A stretch of DNA of 64,000 nucleotides from the NCBI GenBank assembly GCA_014529385.2, contig CM043963.1, positions 82,400,912 through 82,464,911 of the forward strand, in the 5' to 3' direction. This stretch comes from Adiantum capillus-veneris. Taxonomy: Eukaryota; Streptophyta; Polypodiopsida; Polypodiales; Pteridaceae. The position numbers and the translations under genes are program-made. A model generated the notes under the pieces. That model searched no databases, was not told where the DNA came from, and saw only the letters and a list, made by a program, of their open reading frames with translations. Shown here in pieces: positions 32,770-44,742 of this stretch. Numbering within the stretch: position 1 is the stretch's first letter; each line of letters starts with the position of its first letter.

Positions 32770-35700
32770 ATGGCATCTTCTCACAGTGAGACTCTTTACA
32801 ACATAAAGAAGCTGGATGGCACAAACTTTCCATTCTGGAAGAAGCAGATTTGGCAGGTTTTGGTGCAGAAAAAACAAGTGAAGCCACTGAAGCTCAAAGG
32901 GGAGAGACCAGAATTTATGGCTGAAGATGAGTGGGAAGAGCTTGACGAGTTAGCTTGTTCCACAATCATGCTGACACTGGCAGAAAATGTTTACTTCAAC
33001 GTAGCAGAAGAGACTACAGCGTATGGCGTATGGCAAAAGCTATGTGGTATGTACGAGAAACAAAGTGCTGCTTCTCAGATTTACTGGCTCAAGAAATTGG
33101 TGGATTTGAAGATGAAGGAAGGGACAGCCATGTCAAATCATCTGAATGAATTTCATACAATTTTCAGCCAGTTAACAGCACAGGAGATAGTCTTTCCAGA
33201 TTCAGTGAAGGCTATGTTTCTCTTAATCACTTTGCCAGACAGTTGGAATACTTTTCGTACAACGTTAAGTAATTCTGTCGCGCCAGAAGGTCTTACAAGT
33301 GCCAATGTAGAAGGCAGCTTGCTCACAGAGGAAGTGAACAGGAAGAACATTGACAAAGGCAAAGGCAATAGCGCTTTGGTCGTTCGAGGGAGACAACAGT
33401 TTAAAGAGAAGAAGGGTAAGAAGGCACAAAACCGAAGTAAGTCTCGTGATTCGAAGTCAAAGGATGACATAGAATGCTACCATTGTGGCAAGAAGGGTCA
33501 CATGAAGCGAGACTGTACGAAGTGGAAACAAGAAAAAGGCAAAACAAAGAGTTCTGAGCAAGATGAAAAGAAGAGTTCAGTGAAGATTGAAGAGGTGAAT
33601 GTCACAGGATCTGGTTCAGACAGTGATTCTGGTATAGCAGCTGGTGACATCTTCCTTACAAGCAATCTTGATTCTGTTTTCTTGACTGCAGAGGATGGAC
33701 ATGCTATGAGTGATTGGATTATCGACTCAGGGGCATCTTTACATGTTTCTCCGCACAAAGAGTGGTTTACATCATATGTGGCTACTAAAGATTATGTCAG
33801 ACTTGGCAATGAGCAGGTTTGTGACATACTTGGAGTGGGAGATGTGCAGTTGAAGTTTCAGAATGGCTCTTATTTATGGCTCAAGAATGTCAGACATGTT
33901 CCAGCAATCCGAAAGAGCTTGATTAGTACAGGGAAGTTGGATGATGCGGGTTATGTGACAGTTTTTGGGAACAGCGCTTGGAAGATCTCCAAAGGTTCGA
34001 TGACTGTAGCACATGGCAGCAAGTCAGGAACTCTGTACACTTTACATGTTTCAGAGGTTAAAAACCATGTAATTAATCTGATTGAGCAGCCAAGTGTGTC
34101 ACTGTGGCATCGTAGGTTGGGACATATGTCAAAAAGAGGAATGGAAATACTTTCTCATTATGGTTATTTGCCTGGCTTTTCATTTCAAGATTTCGAGTTT
34201 TGTGAGCATTGTGTTTATGGTAAGCAAACACAGGAACCGCACAGATCAAAGAGGAATCGTAGGGACGAACGGTTAGCTCTTGTACACAGTGACCTATGCG
34301 GACCAATGCCTAGTTTGTCACTAGGGGGAGCAGCGTACTTTTGTACATTCATAGATGACTATTCTCGCAAAGTATGGGTTTACTTCTTGAAGCACAAGGA
34401 TGAGGTGCTCAAGGTCTTTAAGACATTCTTGCAGCTGGTGGAGAATCAGAGTGGTCAGAAGCTGAAGTGCTTGAGAACTGACAATGGTGGAGAGTACGTT
34501 TCCAAAGCTTTTCAAGACTTTTGTGAAGAAAAAGGGATTAAGCGGGAACTTACTGCACCATATAATCCTTCACAGAATGGGGTTGCAGAACGTATGAATA
34601 GGACCATACAAGAGAAGGTCAGAAGCATGTTGTCAAATGCTGATTTGCCTGATGGATTTTGGGCGGAAGCAGTGGCTACAGCAGTCCATTTGATCAATAG
34701 GTCTCCTAGTAGGGTTCTGGATAAGAGTGCAGTGGCCGAGATGCTATGGACAGGCAAGGCACCTTCGTATAAGCATCTCAGAGTCTTTGGTTGTGAAGCT
34801 TATAGCCATATTCCTAAGGAGTTCAGAAATAAGTTAGAACCAAAGAGCAAGAAGTGTATATTTCTTGGCTACGGAGAATCGGGCGAGATGGGTTACCGGC
34901 TTTGGGATCCTGAGTCCAGAAAGCTTATTCGTAGCAATGATGTGCATTTCAATGAAGCCAAGTTTCACGCTAAGCCAGAGAAGACAGAGGAGATCAGAAG
35001 AGTTGTCTTCAGGGAAGATGGACCTAGTGCTAGCACATCAAGACAGCATGGTCAGGCTCAGGAACAGCCTATAGTGGCTAGAGAGGCAGAATCAGTTGTG
35101 GTGAGACGTTCTGAGCGTGTCTCCAAACCACCTGATCGTTATGTGCCATCTCTAAATTATGTCATGCTCACAGATTGCGGAGAACCATCTTGTTACAAGG
35201 ACGCATTACAAGTGGTTGACTCAAAAAAATGGCAGTTGGCCATGCAGTCAGAGATGACAGCTCTGCATAAAAACCAGACATGGAAGTTGGTTAAATTACC
35301 ACAGGGCAAAAAGGCTCTACCTTGTAAATGGGTTTACAGGTATAAGATCACCGCTCATGATAGTCAACCAAAGTACAAAGCAAGGCTTGTTGCCAAGGGC
35401 TTTAAGCAAGAACAAGGCATTGACTTTGATGAAGTCTTCTCTCCAGTGGTTAAGATGACTACATTGAGATGCTTTCTTGCATTGGTTGCTATATTGGATT
35501 TGGTGTTGCACCAAATGGATGTCAAGACAGCGTTCTTGCATGGTGATTTAGATGTGGAAATTTACATGCAGCAGCCAGAAGGGTTTGTTGAGAAAGGCAT
35601 GGAACATTTGGTATGCCAGTTGTTAAAGAGTCTTTATGGCTTAAAACAATCACCGAGGGCATGGTACCATAAGTTCCACCAGTTTATGCTTTCTCAAGGC

Positions 35701-36735
35701 TACAAACGTAGTGACTTCGATCACTGTCTATATACAAAGAAGGCTAAGGATGGCAGTTGGCTGATCCTTATTTTGTATGTGGATGACATGTTGATTGCCA
35801 GCAAACACTTGGAAGAAATTTCAGCTTTGAAGTCAAAGATGGCAAAATCGTTTGACATGAAAGACATGGGTGAGGCAAGTCATATACTTGGTATGCGCAT
35901 TGAGAGAGACAGCTCAAAGAAGTTGATTTGGTTATCTCAAACAGAGTATATTGACAAGGTTTTGCAACGTTTCAATATGGAGAAGGGAAAGGCATTGAGT
36001 GTTCCATTGCCACCATATGTGAAACTTAGCAAACAAGATTGTCCTGTGTCTGAGGAAGAAAAGGCTGAAATGGATAAGATTCCATATGCGTCTGCAGTGG
36101 GTAGTTTGATGTATGCAATGATTGCTACACGTCCGGATATTGCATTTGCAGTGGGAGTGGTTAGCAGATATATGTCAAATCCCGGCAAGAAACATTGGGA
36201 GGCAGTGAAAGGTATCATGAGATACTTAAAACATACAAAGAGTATGCGCATATGCTATGGTAGTCAGGATTTGAGTGTCAGAGGATACACTGACTCAGAT
36301 TATGCAGGAGACTTGGATAAGAGGAGATCTACATCAGGCTATGTCTTTACATTGGCTGGAGGTGCCATATCATGGCGATCTCGATTACAAGATTGTGTTA
36401 CGCAGTCTACTACAGAAGCTGAGTATGTTGCAGCAAATGAGGCATGCAAAGAAGCTATTTGGCTTGGTAGATTGGTTGTAGACTTGGGAATCAATGCAGA
36501 TATGCCAGAGTTATATTGTGATAGTCAAAGTGCTATACAATTGGCAAAGAATCCAGTGTTCCATTCGAAGACTAAGCATATTGATGTGAAGTATCACTTC
36601 ATTAGGGAAGTACTTGAAGACAAGCAGATACAACTGCTGAAGATCCACACCAAGGACAATCCTGCTGATCTACTCACAAAGGGACTTCCAAGAGAGGGCT
36701 TTGTGCATTGTCGTGAGTTATTGGGCATTGGATAG
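32770..36735 (+). CDS. gag-pol: copia B gag-pol polyprotein
   Basis: 1321 residues from ATG 32770, the first in-frame ATG. The polyprotein is cleaved into capsid, protease, integrase and RT-RNase H. Order seen: gag with KLDGTNFPFWKKQIWQVL near residue 15; zinc knuckle CYHCGKKGHMKRDC from 236; protease DSGAS at 319-323; pre-integrase LWHRRLGHMSKRG from 445 with CEHC; integrase catalytic triad D508, D571 and E607 (D571 to E607 leaves the classical 35 residues); RT with MDVKTAFLHGDL, LYGLKQSPRAWY and YVDD at 1003-1006; RNase H with YTDSDYAG (D1175), STTEAEYVA and YCDSQSAIQ. No stop or frameshift occurs and all catalytic residues I can check are present. The whole protein is in one frame, as in Tnt1-type elements. 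Lineage (Tork) is inferred from motif wording. Confidence 0.97.
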   Translation: MASSHSETLYNIKKLDGTNFPFWKKQIWQVLVQKKQVKPLKLKGERPEFMAEDEWEELDELACSTIMLTLAENVYFNVAEETTAYGVWQKLCGMYEKQSAASQIYWLKKLVDLKMKEGTAMSNHLNEFHTIFSQLTAQEIVFPDSVKAMFLLITLPDSWNTFRTTLSNSVAPEGLTSANVEGSLLTEEVNRKNIDKGKGNSALVVRGRQQFKEKKGKKAQNRSKSRDSKSKDDIECYHCGKKGHMKRDCTKWKQEKGKTKSSEQDEKKSSVKIEEVNVTGSGSDSDSGIAAGDIFLTSNLDSVFLTAEDGHAMSDWIIDSGASLHVSPHKEWFTSYVATKDYVRLGNEQVCDILGVGDVQLKFQNGSYLWLKNVRHVPAIRKSLISTGKLDDAGYVTVFGNSAWKISKGSMTVAHGSKSGTLYTLHVSEVKNHVINLIEQPSVSLWHRRLGHMSKRGMEILSHYGYLPGFSFQDFEFCEHCVYGKQTQEPHRSKRNRRDERLALVHSDLCGPMPSLSLGGAAYFCTFIDDYSRKVWVYFLKHKDEVLKVFKTFLQLVENQSGQKLKCLRTDNGGEYVSKAFQDFCEEKGIKRELTAPYNPSQNGVAERMNRTIQEKVRSMLSNADLPDGFWAEAVATAVHLINRSPSRVLDKSAVAEMLWTGKAPSYKHLRVFGCEAYSHIPKEFRNKLEPKSKKCIFLGYGESGEMGYRLWDPESRKLIRSNDVHFNEAKFHAKPEKTEEIRRVVFREDGPSASTSRQHGQAQEQPIVAREAESVVVRRSERVSKPPDRYVPSLNYVMLTDCGEPSCYKDALQVVDSKKWQLAMQSEMTALHKNQTWKLVKLPQGKKALPCKWVYRYKITAHDSQPKYKARLVAKGFKQEQGIDFDEVFSPVVKMTTLRCFLALVAILDLVLHQMDVKTAFLHGDLDVEIYMQQPEGFVEKGMEHLVCQLLKSLYGLKQSPRAWYHKFHQFMLSQGYKRSDFDHCLYTKKAKDGSWLILILYVDDMLIASKHLEEISALKSKMAKSFDMKDMGEASHILGMRIERDSSKKLIWLSQTEYIDKVLQRFNMEKGKALSVPLPPYVKLSKQDCPVSEEEKAEMDKIPYASAVGSLMYAMIATRPDIAFAVGVVSRYMSNPGKKHWEAVKGIMRYLKHTKSMRICYGSQDLSVRGYTDSDYAGDLDKRRSTSGYVFTLAGGAISWRSRLQDCVTQSTTEAEYVAANEACKEAIWLGRLVVDLGINADMPELYCDSQSAIQLAKNPVFHSKTKHIDVKYHFIREVLEDKQIQLLKIHTKDNPADLLTKGLPREGFVHCRELLGIG

Positions 36736-36819
36736 TTGGCAGCCATGTAAATCTTTGTACATTTATGTTCATAGATTTACAGTTACTTAAAGTGCCACCT
36801 TGGACTTTAAGTGGGAGGT

Positions 36820-37038
36820 TGTTGGGATTAAAGCCCAAGTGGCCTCTTATGCGGATATGGCCGGCCGCCCGCCTAACTCACTTACCTCTAACTCTTTGTA
36901 TATACTAACATATTCTTTGTGAATACTAAGGATTTGGGAGATAACCCTTCTAACAGATCTCTGCGTACTGTACTGTGTAAGCTCACTGTGTGTGTGTGTG
37001 AGAGAGAGAGTCGACCCACGCTCCGCTCCGCGACTTCA
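36820..37038 (+). repeat. 3' LTR of copia B
   Basis: 219 bp, identical by eye to the 5' LTR. It is preceded by the purine tract and followed by the target duplication TGTAC. Confidence 0.95.
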
Positions 37039-37747
37039 TGTACAATGTCTCTCTTGATGGGAGAAACCATAATACAAAGCCTTTTGGAGGGGGGACTGGC
37101 TCCATGCAAATCCGGTCCTCAACTGTTGTCATTAGCTTAATTTCTCTCTCTTTTGAAAGTATTGTCGATGCTATCTAACTAGGTGTTATGCTTTTTGTTG
37201 CTCTCTCCACCCAAGCACTCTTGTAATTCTCATTAGGAATCTATTCTAATGAAATGCCCACTATGTTCATGCTAATTTCCGCTACATACAAGTTATTAGG
37301 CCATGAAATGTTACAATAAGGTGTGCAAATGTAACAAAGCTTTGTATGGTTGAAGCAATCTCCTCGTGCTTGGTATGAGAAGGCTGACACTCATTTGGTC
37401 AAACGACACTTTCGTAACAGTCCAACAGAAAGCACATTGTATGTAAAGTATGAGGGTGATGTACTTCTCTATATGTGGATGATTTGCTGAGATCTGGACC
37501 AAATGAGAGACATATTGATGAATTTAAGGCTGATTTGAATGCTACTTTCAAGATGAAAGATTTGGGGCTGTTGCATCATTACTTGGGTATACAGTTTAAG
37601 CAGTGTGATGGTGGTATTGCCTTGTGTCAGAAAAGTTACATAGAGACATTGCTATGTAAGTTTGGACTTGAGGATTGCAAACCTATTGCCACTCCCATGG
37701 AAACAGGTTTGAAATTGAGTCTTCATGATTCTGGTGATCTTGAAGAT

Positions 37748-38077
37748 ATCACTCTTTACCAATGGATGCCTCATTTATGTACGCAACACGAGGCCGGATA
37801 TTTGGTTCGCAGTCTCACAGGTCATTAGATTTATGCATAGCCCAGGGTCTAAGCATTGGCAGGCTATCAAGAGGATTTTTTGCTACTTGAGTGGCACTCT
37901 ACACCTTGGCTTATCACTCTTTACCAATGGATGCCTCATTTATGTACGCAACACGAGGCCGGATATTTGGTTTGCAGTCTCACAGGTCATCAAATTTATG
38001 CATAGCCCAGGGTCTAAGCATTGGCAGGCTATCAAGAGGATTTTTTGCTACTTGAGTGGCACTCTACACCTTGGCTT
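37748..38077 (+). repeat. 165-bp in-frame tandem duplication in copia A
   Basis: The units at 37748-37912 and 37913-38077 are nearly identical (ATCACTCTTTACCAATGGAT start each). 165 bp is 55 codons, so the reading frame is kept. Only a few substitutions separate the units. Confidence 0.9.
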
Positions 38078-38199
38078 AATTTATCCTAAGGGGGATCATT
38101 GCAGCCAAACTTACATGCTTTTACGGACTCAGATTGGGCTGGTTATTTTGACACGCGAGTGTCCACAAGTGGTTTCTCTTTCATTCTTGGCAGTTCATG

Positions 38200-38360
38200 T
38201 ATATCATAGTTGAGCAAGAAGTAACCTACTATGGCCACTTCTAGTTATGAGGTTGAGTACAGGGCAGTTCATGTATATCATGGTTGAGCAAGAAGCAACC
38301 TACTATGGCCACTTCTAGTTGTGAGGCTGAGTACTACGGCCACTTCTAGTTGTGAGGTTG
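38200..38360 (+). repeat. short tandem repeats in copia A RNase H
   Basis: GGCAGTTCATGTATATCATA/G plus GTTGAGCAAGAAG occurs twice (about 38189 and 38264). GGCCACTTCTAGTTGTGAGG occurs three times (38233, 38308, 38338). These are serial slippage-type duplications. Confidence 0.8.
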
Positions 38361-38765
38361 AGTACAAGGTAGTCTTCACAGCTACGGTTGAGTGTGTATG
38401 GCTCATACGCCTTATGGTTGATTTGGGTGTTGGACACGACACTGCCAACACTATCTTCACTGACAGTCAGAGTCCATTGGCATTTGTGAGGAGCCTAGTT
38501 TTTCATGCTCGCACAAAGAACATTGAGGTGCATTACCACTATGTCAAGGAGAGGCTCTTAGCAGGAGAGATCAACTTGGCTTATGTGCCAACACAAGACA
38601 ACCTTTCAGATCTTTTCACAAAGGCATTGTCTCGTGAGAAGTTTGAAGCTTTCCGCAGAGCTTTGGGCTTACTCCCCTTTGTGGACTGATCATGTCCTCA
38701 GGTCATGGAACTTTCCTTTACTCTATGTGCCAGCTCTCATTCACCGCATCACTTCAGGGGGGATT

Positions 38766-38993
38766 TGTTACCATATACATGTGGTAGTGACGTGTGTGAA
38801 CACACTTAGGACCGTCGGGGCATTTTTTCCCTCATTAGGAGGTTTTTTCCCCCATGCATTGTATATATGCCTATCATACTAGGGCTATCTATCTTTCCAT
38901 TGCACACTAAGTAATACACTCTCTGTTGTGTGCCTTGAGCTTCCTTCTTCTTCTCCAAGCTGTGTGTGTTTTCTTGCAACCCTAATTCCAACA
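38766..38993 (+). repeat. 3' LTR of copia A
   Basis: 228 bp, the partner of 25086-25310, differing at roughly a dozen sites plus small indels. Confidence 0.9.
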
Positions 38994-39189
38994 AGATAGG
39001 TGTCGAGCCTCTAACTATGTGGACTCAAGAGAAATCAATCAAAATGCACACAATGACAAAGAACTCTGCACGACAAACCTTCAAACATTGTGCTTAAATC
39101 AAACCAAAGTTATTCCAGAACACTTAATTATGATTCTTGGATTACAAACTCAGAATGTCAACTTTTGATCCATCTCCTTCATTCTCTAT

Positions 39190-41224
39190 TTTCCATCAAA
39201 GTTGGAGGTAATAAAAGCATGGTCTAATCGAAGGAATGTACATGAGCAACAAAGCTTTATTGGTATGTGTGTGTAGTATAGACGCTTCATAGCAAAATTC
39301 TCTCAAATAGTAGGACCATTACATGACTTAACAAAAAAGACCATTAAGTACTCATGGACTGCTAAAGAGCAAAATACTTTTGATAAGCTCAAAGAGAAGC
39401 TTACCTCCTCCAGCCAGTCCTTGTGCTTCTGGATCTCTCAAAACCATTTGAGATCCAATGTGATTCTTGTGGTGATTACCTTGGAGCATTATTGCTTCAA
39501 GAAGGGCATGCCATAGCATATGAGAGCCAAAGGCTCAATGTCGATGAACAAGTCTTGGGAATATACGAAAAAGAGCTTTTAGCTGTTCTACATGTCCTAG
39601 ACACATGGACGCACTATCTATTGAGGACTCCATTTATTTTGTAAACGGACCACCAAAGTCTCAAGGACTTCATGATGCAAACAAGGCTCTCAGATAAACA
39701 AATGAGATGGGTAAATTTTCTTTCGTAATTTTATTTTCATATTGCTCACATTGCTGCTAAGCATAATCAAGTGGCCGATGTACTTTCACCACGACCAAGA
39801 GTTAGTGTGGTGTTTATAGAAACTCCCAAAGATCTATCTATTATGGTAGATGAGTATGCCGCACTCACCTTGACTTTAAAGACATAATGCCAGCCCTTGC
39901 CTTGGGGAAGAAAGAAGAACCATTCACCTTGCAGGATGGTTATCTTTTCCATGGCAATAGGCTATGTGCTACCCACTCCCTCATGAGAAAGTCACATGTA
40001 TGAATCCCATGCTCCTCCCTATGCGGGGCATAGAGGCACTCAACCTACTCTTCAAGGAGTAGATATGTACTTCTATTGGCCTATCATGAAAGTAGACATA
40101 CAAGAGTATGTTTCAAAATGTGTGGTATATTACTCCAACCATTGCCAATCCCTAATTCACCATGGGAGAGTATTCCATGGATTTTATCTTTGGATCACCC
40201 AAGTCTATCCATGCAAATACGAGAATTTAGAAAATAATAGACATGTTTAGAAAGCAAGTACACTTTATTCCTATCAAAAAAACTAGTAAGGCACACCAAA
40301 TGGCAACCCTCTTCATATCCCATATTTTCAAACACCATGGATTTCCAACATCCATCGTGTCAGATAGAGATCCTAGAATGACCAGTAAGTTCTAAAAAGG
40401 TCTCTTTGAAAGTCTAGGTACAAGATCGAATTTCTCTTCGGCCTATCACCCACAAGCAGATGGCCAAAGTGAGATAGCCAATCTTATGATTCTCGATCTA
40501 CTAAAGACTTATGTAGCAGAAGTAGATCAACGCTCACAATGGGAGAAGTAATTATCCCTTCTAGAGTATGCGTACAATAATAGTGTCTATACTACTATGG
40601 GAAATGCACCTTTTGAGACCATAGAGAGAAGACCTAAAAGTCCCTTGCTACTTAAATTACATGGGAAGAACTTCGTTGCCTGTGAGTATAGCCGTGACCT
40701 ACAAGAATCTTTCCAAAAAGATTAAGGAGGCTATATCCATCTCTCAACAAAGTCAAAAGGCTATTGCTAATAAGCACAGAAGGCCCTTAACGTTCAAGGA
40801 AGATGATTGGGCCTTACTCAAGTTTCCCAAGGCTCGATTGAGGCAAACAATGCGCAAAAATCCTACGAGCCATCAAACGTATTATGCTAAACTAGCAAAA
40901 AGATACTATGGTCCTTTTCAAATCTTGAATCCAATTAAGGACATGTCTTATCAACTCAAGTTGCCCAACCATTGGCTCACACACAATGCTTTTCATGTGA
41001 GACTACTTAAGCCCTACAAAGCAGAGCCATCAACAGAAGCAATTATTGAAGACCCCCAAAAATCAAAGACCAAGAAGAGGTGCTACAACCCAAAGCTATC
41101 GTTCAGCATGAAGACAAGGTACTACAACATGGTAATATTATCCGATAGTATCTTATTAAGTTCAAAAATTATCCTTTTGAAGATGCTAGATGGATGCAAG
41201 GAATACATCTTAAGGATAGTATGA
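39190..41224 (+). pseudogene. gypsy pol remnant (RNase H, integrase, C-terminal domain)
   Basis: RT C-terminal: QSFIGMCV, then YRRFIAKFSQIVGPLHDLTK with a TAG. RNase H: 39423-39644, with FEIQCDSCGDYLGALLLQEG and YEKELLAVLHVLDTW. Integrase zinc region: SHAPPYAGHRGTQPTLQG (40000). Core: AYHPQADGQSEIANLMILD (40439). The final piece (40661-41224) has KRYYGPFQI and HNAFHVRLLKPYK. At least six stops or frameshifts are present. Confidence 0.85.
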
Positions 41225-41618
41225 ACCTTATCAATGCTTACAATGCTACATTAGAGTAAGCAAATGTACATGTTTCTTTTAAATGATCTATGTTTTTGTC
41301 TTATAATACTAAGTCTCTTTTTCTTGTGCACAAATTTTAAGTAGTTCGCATGCTTACAATCATATTTGTGTTGACAACGTCTCTCAAACACCAAGTAGAT
41401 ATTGTCACTCTACTTTGGAACGATGATATGGACGAAAGAGCAGACATGCTTGCAGCAGTTAAGTCTCCCAAGCCCCAAATGGATTAGTCATCCATCTTGG
41501 AATGATGTAGTAGGGTAAAAAGGATCCTCTACCCGCTAAGAAACATTGACTAATGACCAAGGCTTTATCTCTCCTACCTCATAGTCGAGGACGACTATGA
41601 TTTCAAGAGAGAGGTAAT

Positions 41619-42521
41619 GTCATAAAATCTAATATCTAGCTAACCCAAATGATTTTCTCATATTAAACTGATCATTTAATGTGAGAGAATGAACAGGAAC
41701 AAGAGTTAGAATATAGACATGTGCTTATGGATCTATCTCGACATGGGGCCAAAGTTATTGGGTCCAAATGAGAGATGGTCTGTTAAAGAGTAATGCTGGC
41801 TAATGGAGCTTGAAATACCTTAGGTTTAGCTTCATTAAACACCTCCAATGGTTAGTGTAAAAGTCCTTAGACCTTAGGCAAGCTAGGGATGTGCTTGAGG
41901 TGGGAACCCGGCCCAAGCTTGAGGTGCTTGTCGTGCTCGGTGACTAAGGTGCGTGAGGTGCTTTATGGCTAAGGTGCTTGAGGTGCTTGTCGTGCTCGTT
42001 GACTAAGGTGCTTGAGGTGCTTTATGGCTAAGGTGCTTAAGGTGCTCCATGATTAAGGTTCTTGAGGGGCTTAAGGTGTTCCAAAAGTCAACCAACATCC
42101 CTACTCATGGAGGGGTGAGCCCCAATTGTAGGGGCATGAGAGAGAACACACACACCCTCACACAAGGCAAGCCTTGTCTAAAGAAGCAACAAGGACACTT
42201 GTCAAGTTCCTCTCCATGTTGACCTCATAAGGTGCCTAAAGCCTATTGGTTAGCCTCTCAAGGGGTCCAATGATGATTTAGCTAATTGGTTAGCGTCTCA
42301 AGGGGTCCAATGATAATTTAGCTAATTAAATTAATTGTTTATGCATTTATCAAGTCCTCTCTCTCAAAGGGGAAAGGGGGACACTTGTCCTAAGGCTAGC
42401 ATGGTGGCTTGATATGCACTATGAATATGATTGGCTAAGCTTCTAGGGGTCCAATCAAATTGAAGCTTGAGCTACAATGAGGGTTGACCAAGGAAGCTAG
42501 GGGTGTGCTTGGGGGGGTATA

Positions 42522-42566
<45 letters not shown>

Positions 42567-42579
42567 ACACACACACACA

Positions 42580-42635
<56 letters not shown>

Positions 42636-42835
42636 AGGTCATTCTCACTTGGCAAAGTGCAAGAGCTCCATCTCCTTTTGCAAGCTTGTTGAGAAGTTAA
42701 GAGCCTACACCAACACTCTTGGCTATGGAATGCAAATCCAACCAAGAGCCATGCTCAATGCTTAAGCTTTCCATCTTCTTCCTCATCATTATTATGTTAT
42801 TATGCTATGCTATGCAAGAAGAGTGATGATAAGTG
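41619..42835 (+). repeat. 3' LTR of the plus-strand gypsy, right end lost
   Basis: Starts TGTCATAAAATCTAATATC directly after the purine tract. An internal minisatellite of AAGGTGCTTGAGGTGCTTGT-type units lies at 41930-42070 and a (AC)n tract at 42535-42634. The last ~400 bp expected from the solo LTRs are missing after about 42835. Confidence 0.8.
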
Positions 42836-43195
42836 CGTGTGGATTTTCAAGTTATCTTTATCTTTCAGGATCGGAGTATTGTATAGTAACCAACATCACG
42901 ACATAATCCACAAATTTGGAGTGACATCAACCAAAATCATGAGATATCAGGTATGTAGTTTTCATAATACCTTACTCTCCTCCCTGGAGGACCCCTTTAT
43001 CATACAACAATTGGGTGTACTTACATCTAACTTTTGTTCAACACATTACAAATGTAATCTCGCATCTAAACCTTTTTAACACCGTACAAGTGATTGAGCT
43101 ATAAAACATGGAAATTTTTAGCAAACATTTACTACAATTGGTGGGGGATGGACCATCCTCCACCAAGTGGATCTCTCCTCTGGGATGGGGGAGGG

Positions 43196-43224
<29 letters not shown>
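42836..43224. other. unassigned spacer
   Basis: No coding or element signature. It ends in a (CA)n tract (43197-43227) that forms the edge of the inverted 1.5 kb unit. Confidence 0.4.

Positions 43225-44742
<1,518 letters not shown>

Larger units (their letters stand above)
31485..37038 (+). mobile_element. intact young Ty1/copia element B (Tork/Tnt1-like)
   Basis: 5554 bp with LTRs at 31485-31703 and 36820-37038, each 219 bp and identical by eye. A perfect 5-bp target duplication, TGTAC, occupies 31480-31484 and 37039-37043. The primer site TGGTATCAGAGCC is at 31706-31718 and the polypurine tract AAGTGGGAGGT at 36809-36819. A single open gag-pol frame of 1321 codons fills the interior after a leader of about 1.07 kb. 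It has every part needed for autonomous movement. The insertion split gypsy solo LTR 2. Confidence 0.97.
30114..37315 (+). mobile_element. solo LTR 2 of the gypsy family, split by copia B
   Basis: It begins TGTCATAATAATCAATATCT at 30114 and ends GAAATGTTACA at 37315. Without copia B and its target duplication it is about 1.64 kb. It aligns throughout with solo LTR 1 (for example GTAGGGATCCAAAGGAGGGA and CTAACTAGGTGTTATGC). Left flank GGATAA and right flank ATAAGG overlap by ATAA, and removing one copy rejoins the copia A reading frame. The insertion is therefore in the RT gene of copia A. Confidence 0.9.
37316..38690 (+). pseudogene. copia A pol, second part (RT C-terminus and RNase H), decayed
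   Basis: It resumes the frame cut at 30113: NKALYG, a TGA in place of the Leu codon, then KQSPRAWYEKADTHL (37340-37390). The YVDD region (near 37470) is frameshifted. ADLNATFKMKDLGLLHHYLG (37530) and the RNase H region follow. The latter is disturbed by an in-frame 165-bp duplication (37748-38077) and by ~75-bp repeats near 38210-38360. It closes with DSQSPLAFVRSLVFHARTKN (38463) and a terminal DLFTKALSREKFEAFRRALG. It cannot encode a functional enzyme. Confidence 0.88.
25086..38993 (+). mobile_element. Ty1/copia element A, old, split by two nested insertions
   Basis: LTRs at 25086-25310 and 38766-38993 start TGTTACCATATACATGTGG and end AACA. A 12-base Met-tRNA primer site, TGGTATCAGAGC, lies at 25313-25324. 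A purine tract, AGGGGGGATT, precedes the 3' LTR. Flanks AAATA (25081-25085) and AGATA (38994-38998) look like a decayed 5-bp duplication. The element's own DNA totals about 5.1 kb. The remainder is gypsy-family solo LTR 1 (25584-27165) and solo LTR 2 with copia B inside (30114-37315). The LTRs differ at several percent of sites and the coding region has many lesions, so it is the oldest layer. Confidence 0.9.
39190..42835 (+). mobile_element. truncated Ty3/gypsy element, plus strand
   Basis: Same family as the minus-strand copy at 9691-16470. The gag and most of RT are absent. It begins at the RT C-terminus (SKLEVIKAW, 39198) and keeps RNase H, integrase and the C-terminal region. The purine tract TTCAAGAGAGAGGTAA follows at about 41601-41617, then a 3' LTR at 41619. 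The LTR loses similarity near 42835. Confidence 0.85.

Noticed and set aside
41930-42070. Relationship between the gypsy LTR minisatellite (AAGGTGCTTGAGGTGCTTGT) and the GCACTTT minisatellite at 55-56 kb
   Set aside because: They share only AAGCAC-type hexamers. Unit length and flanks differ, so common origin is not supported.
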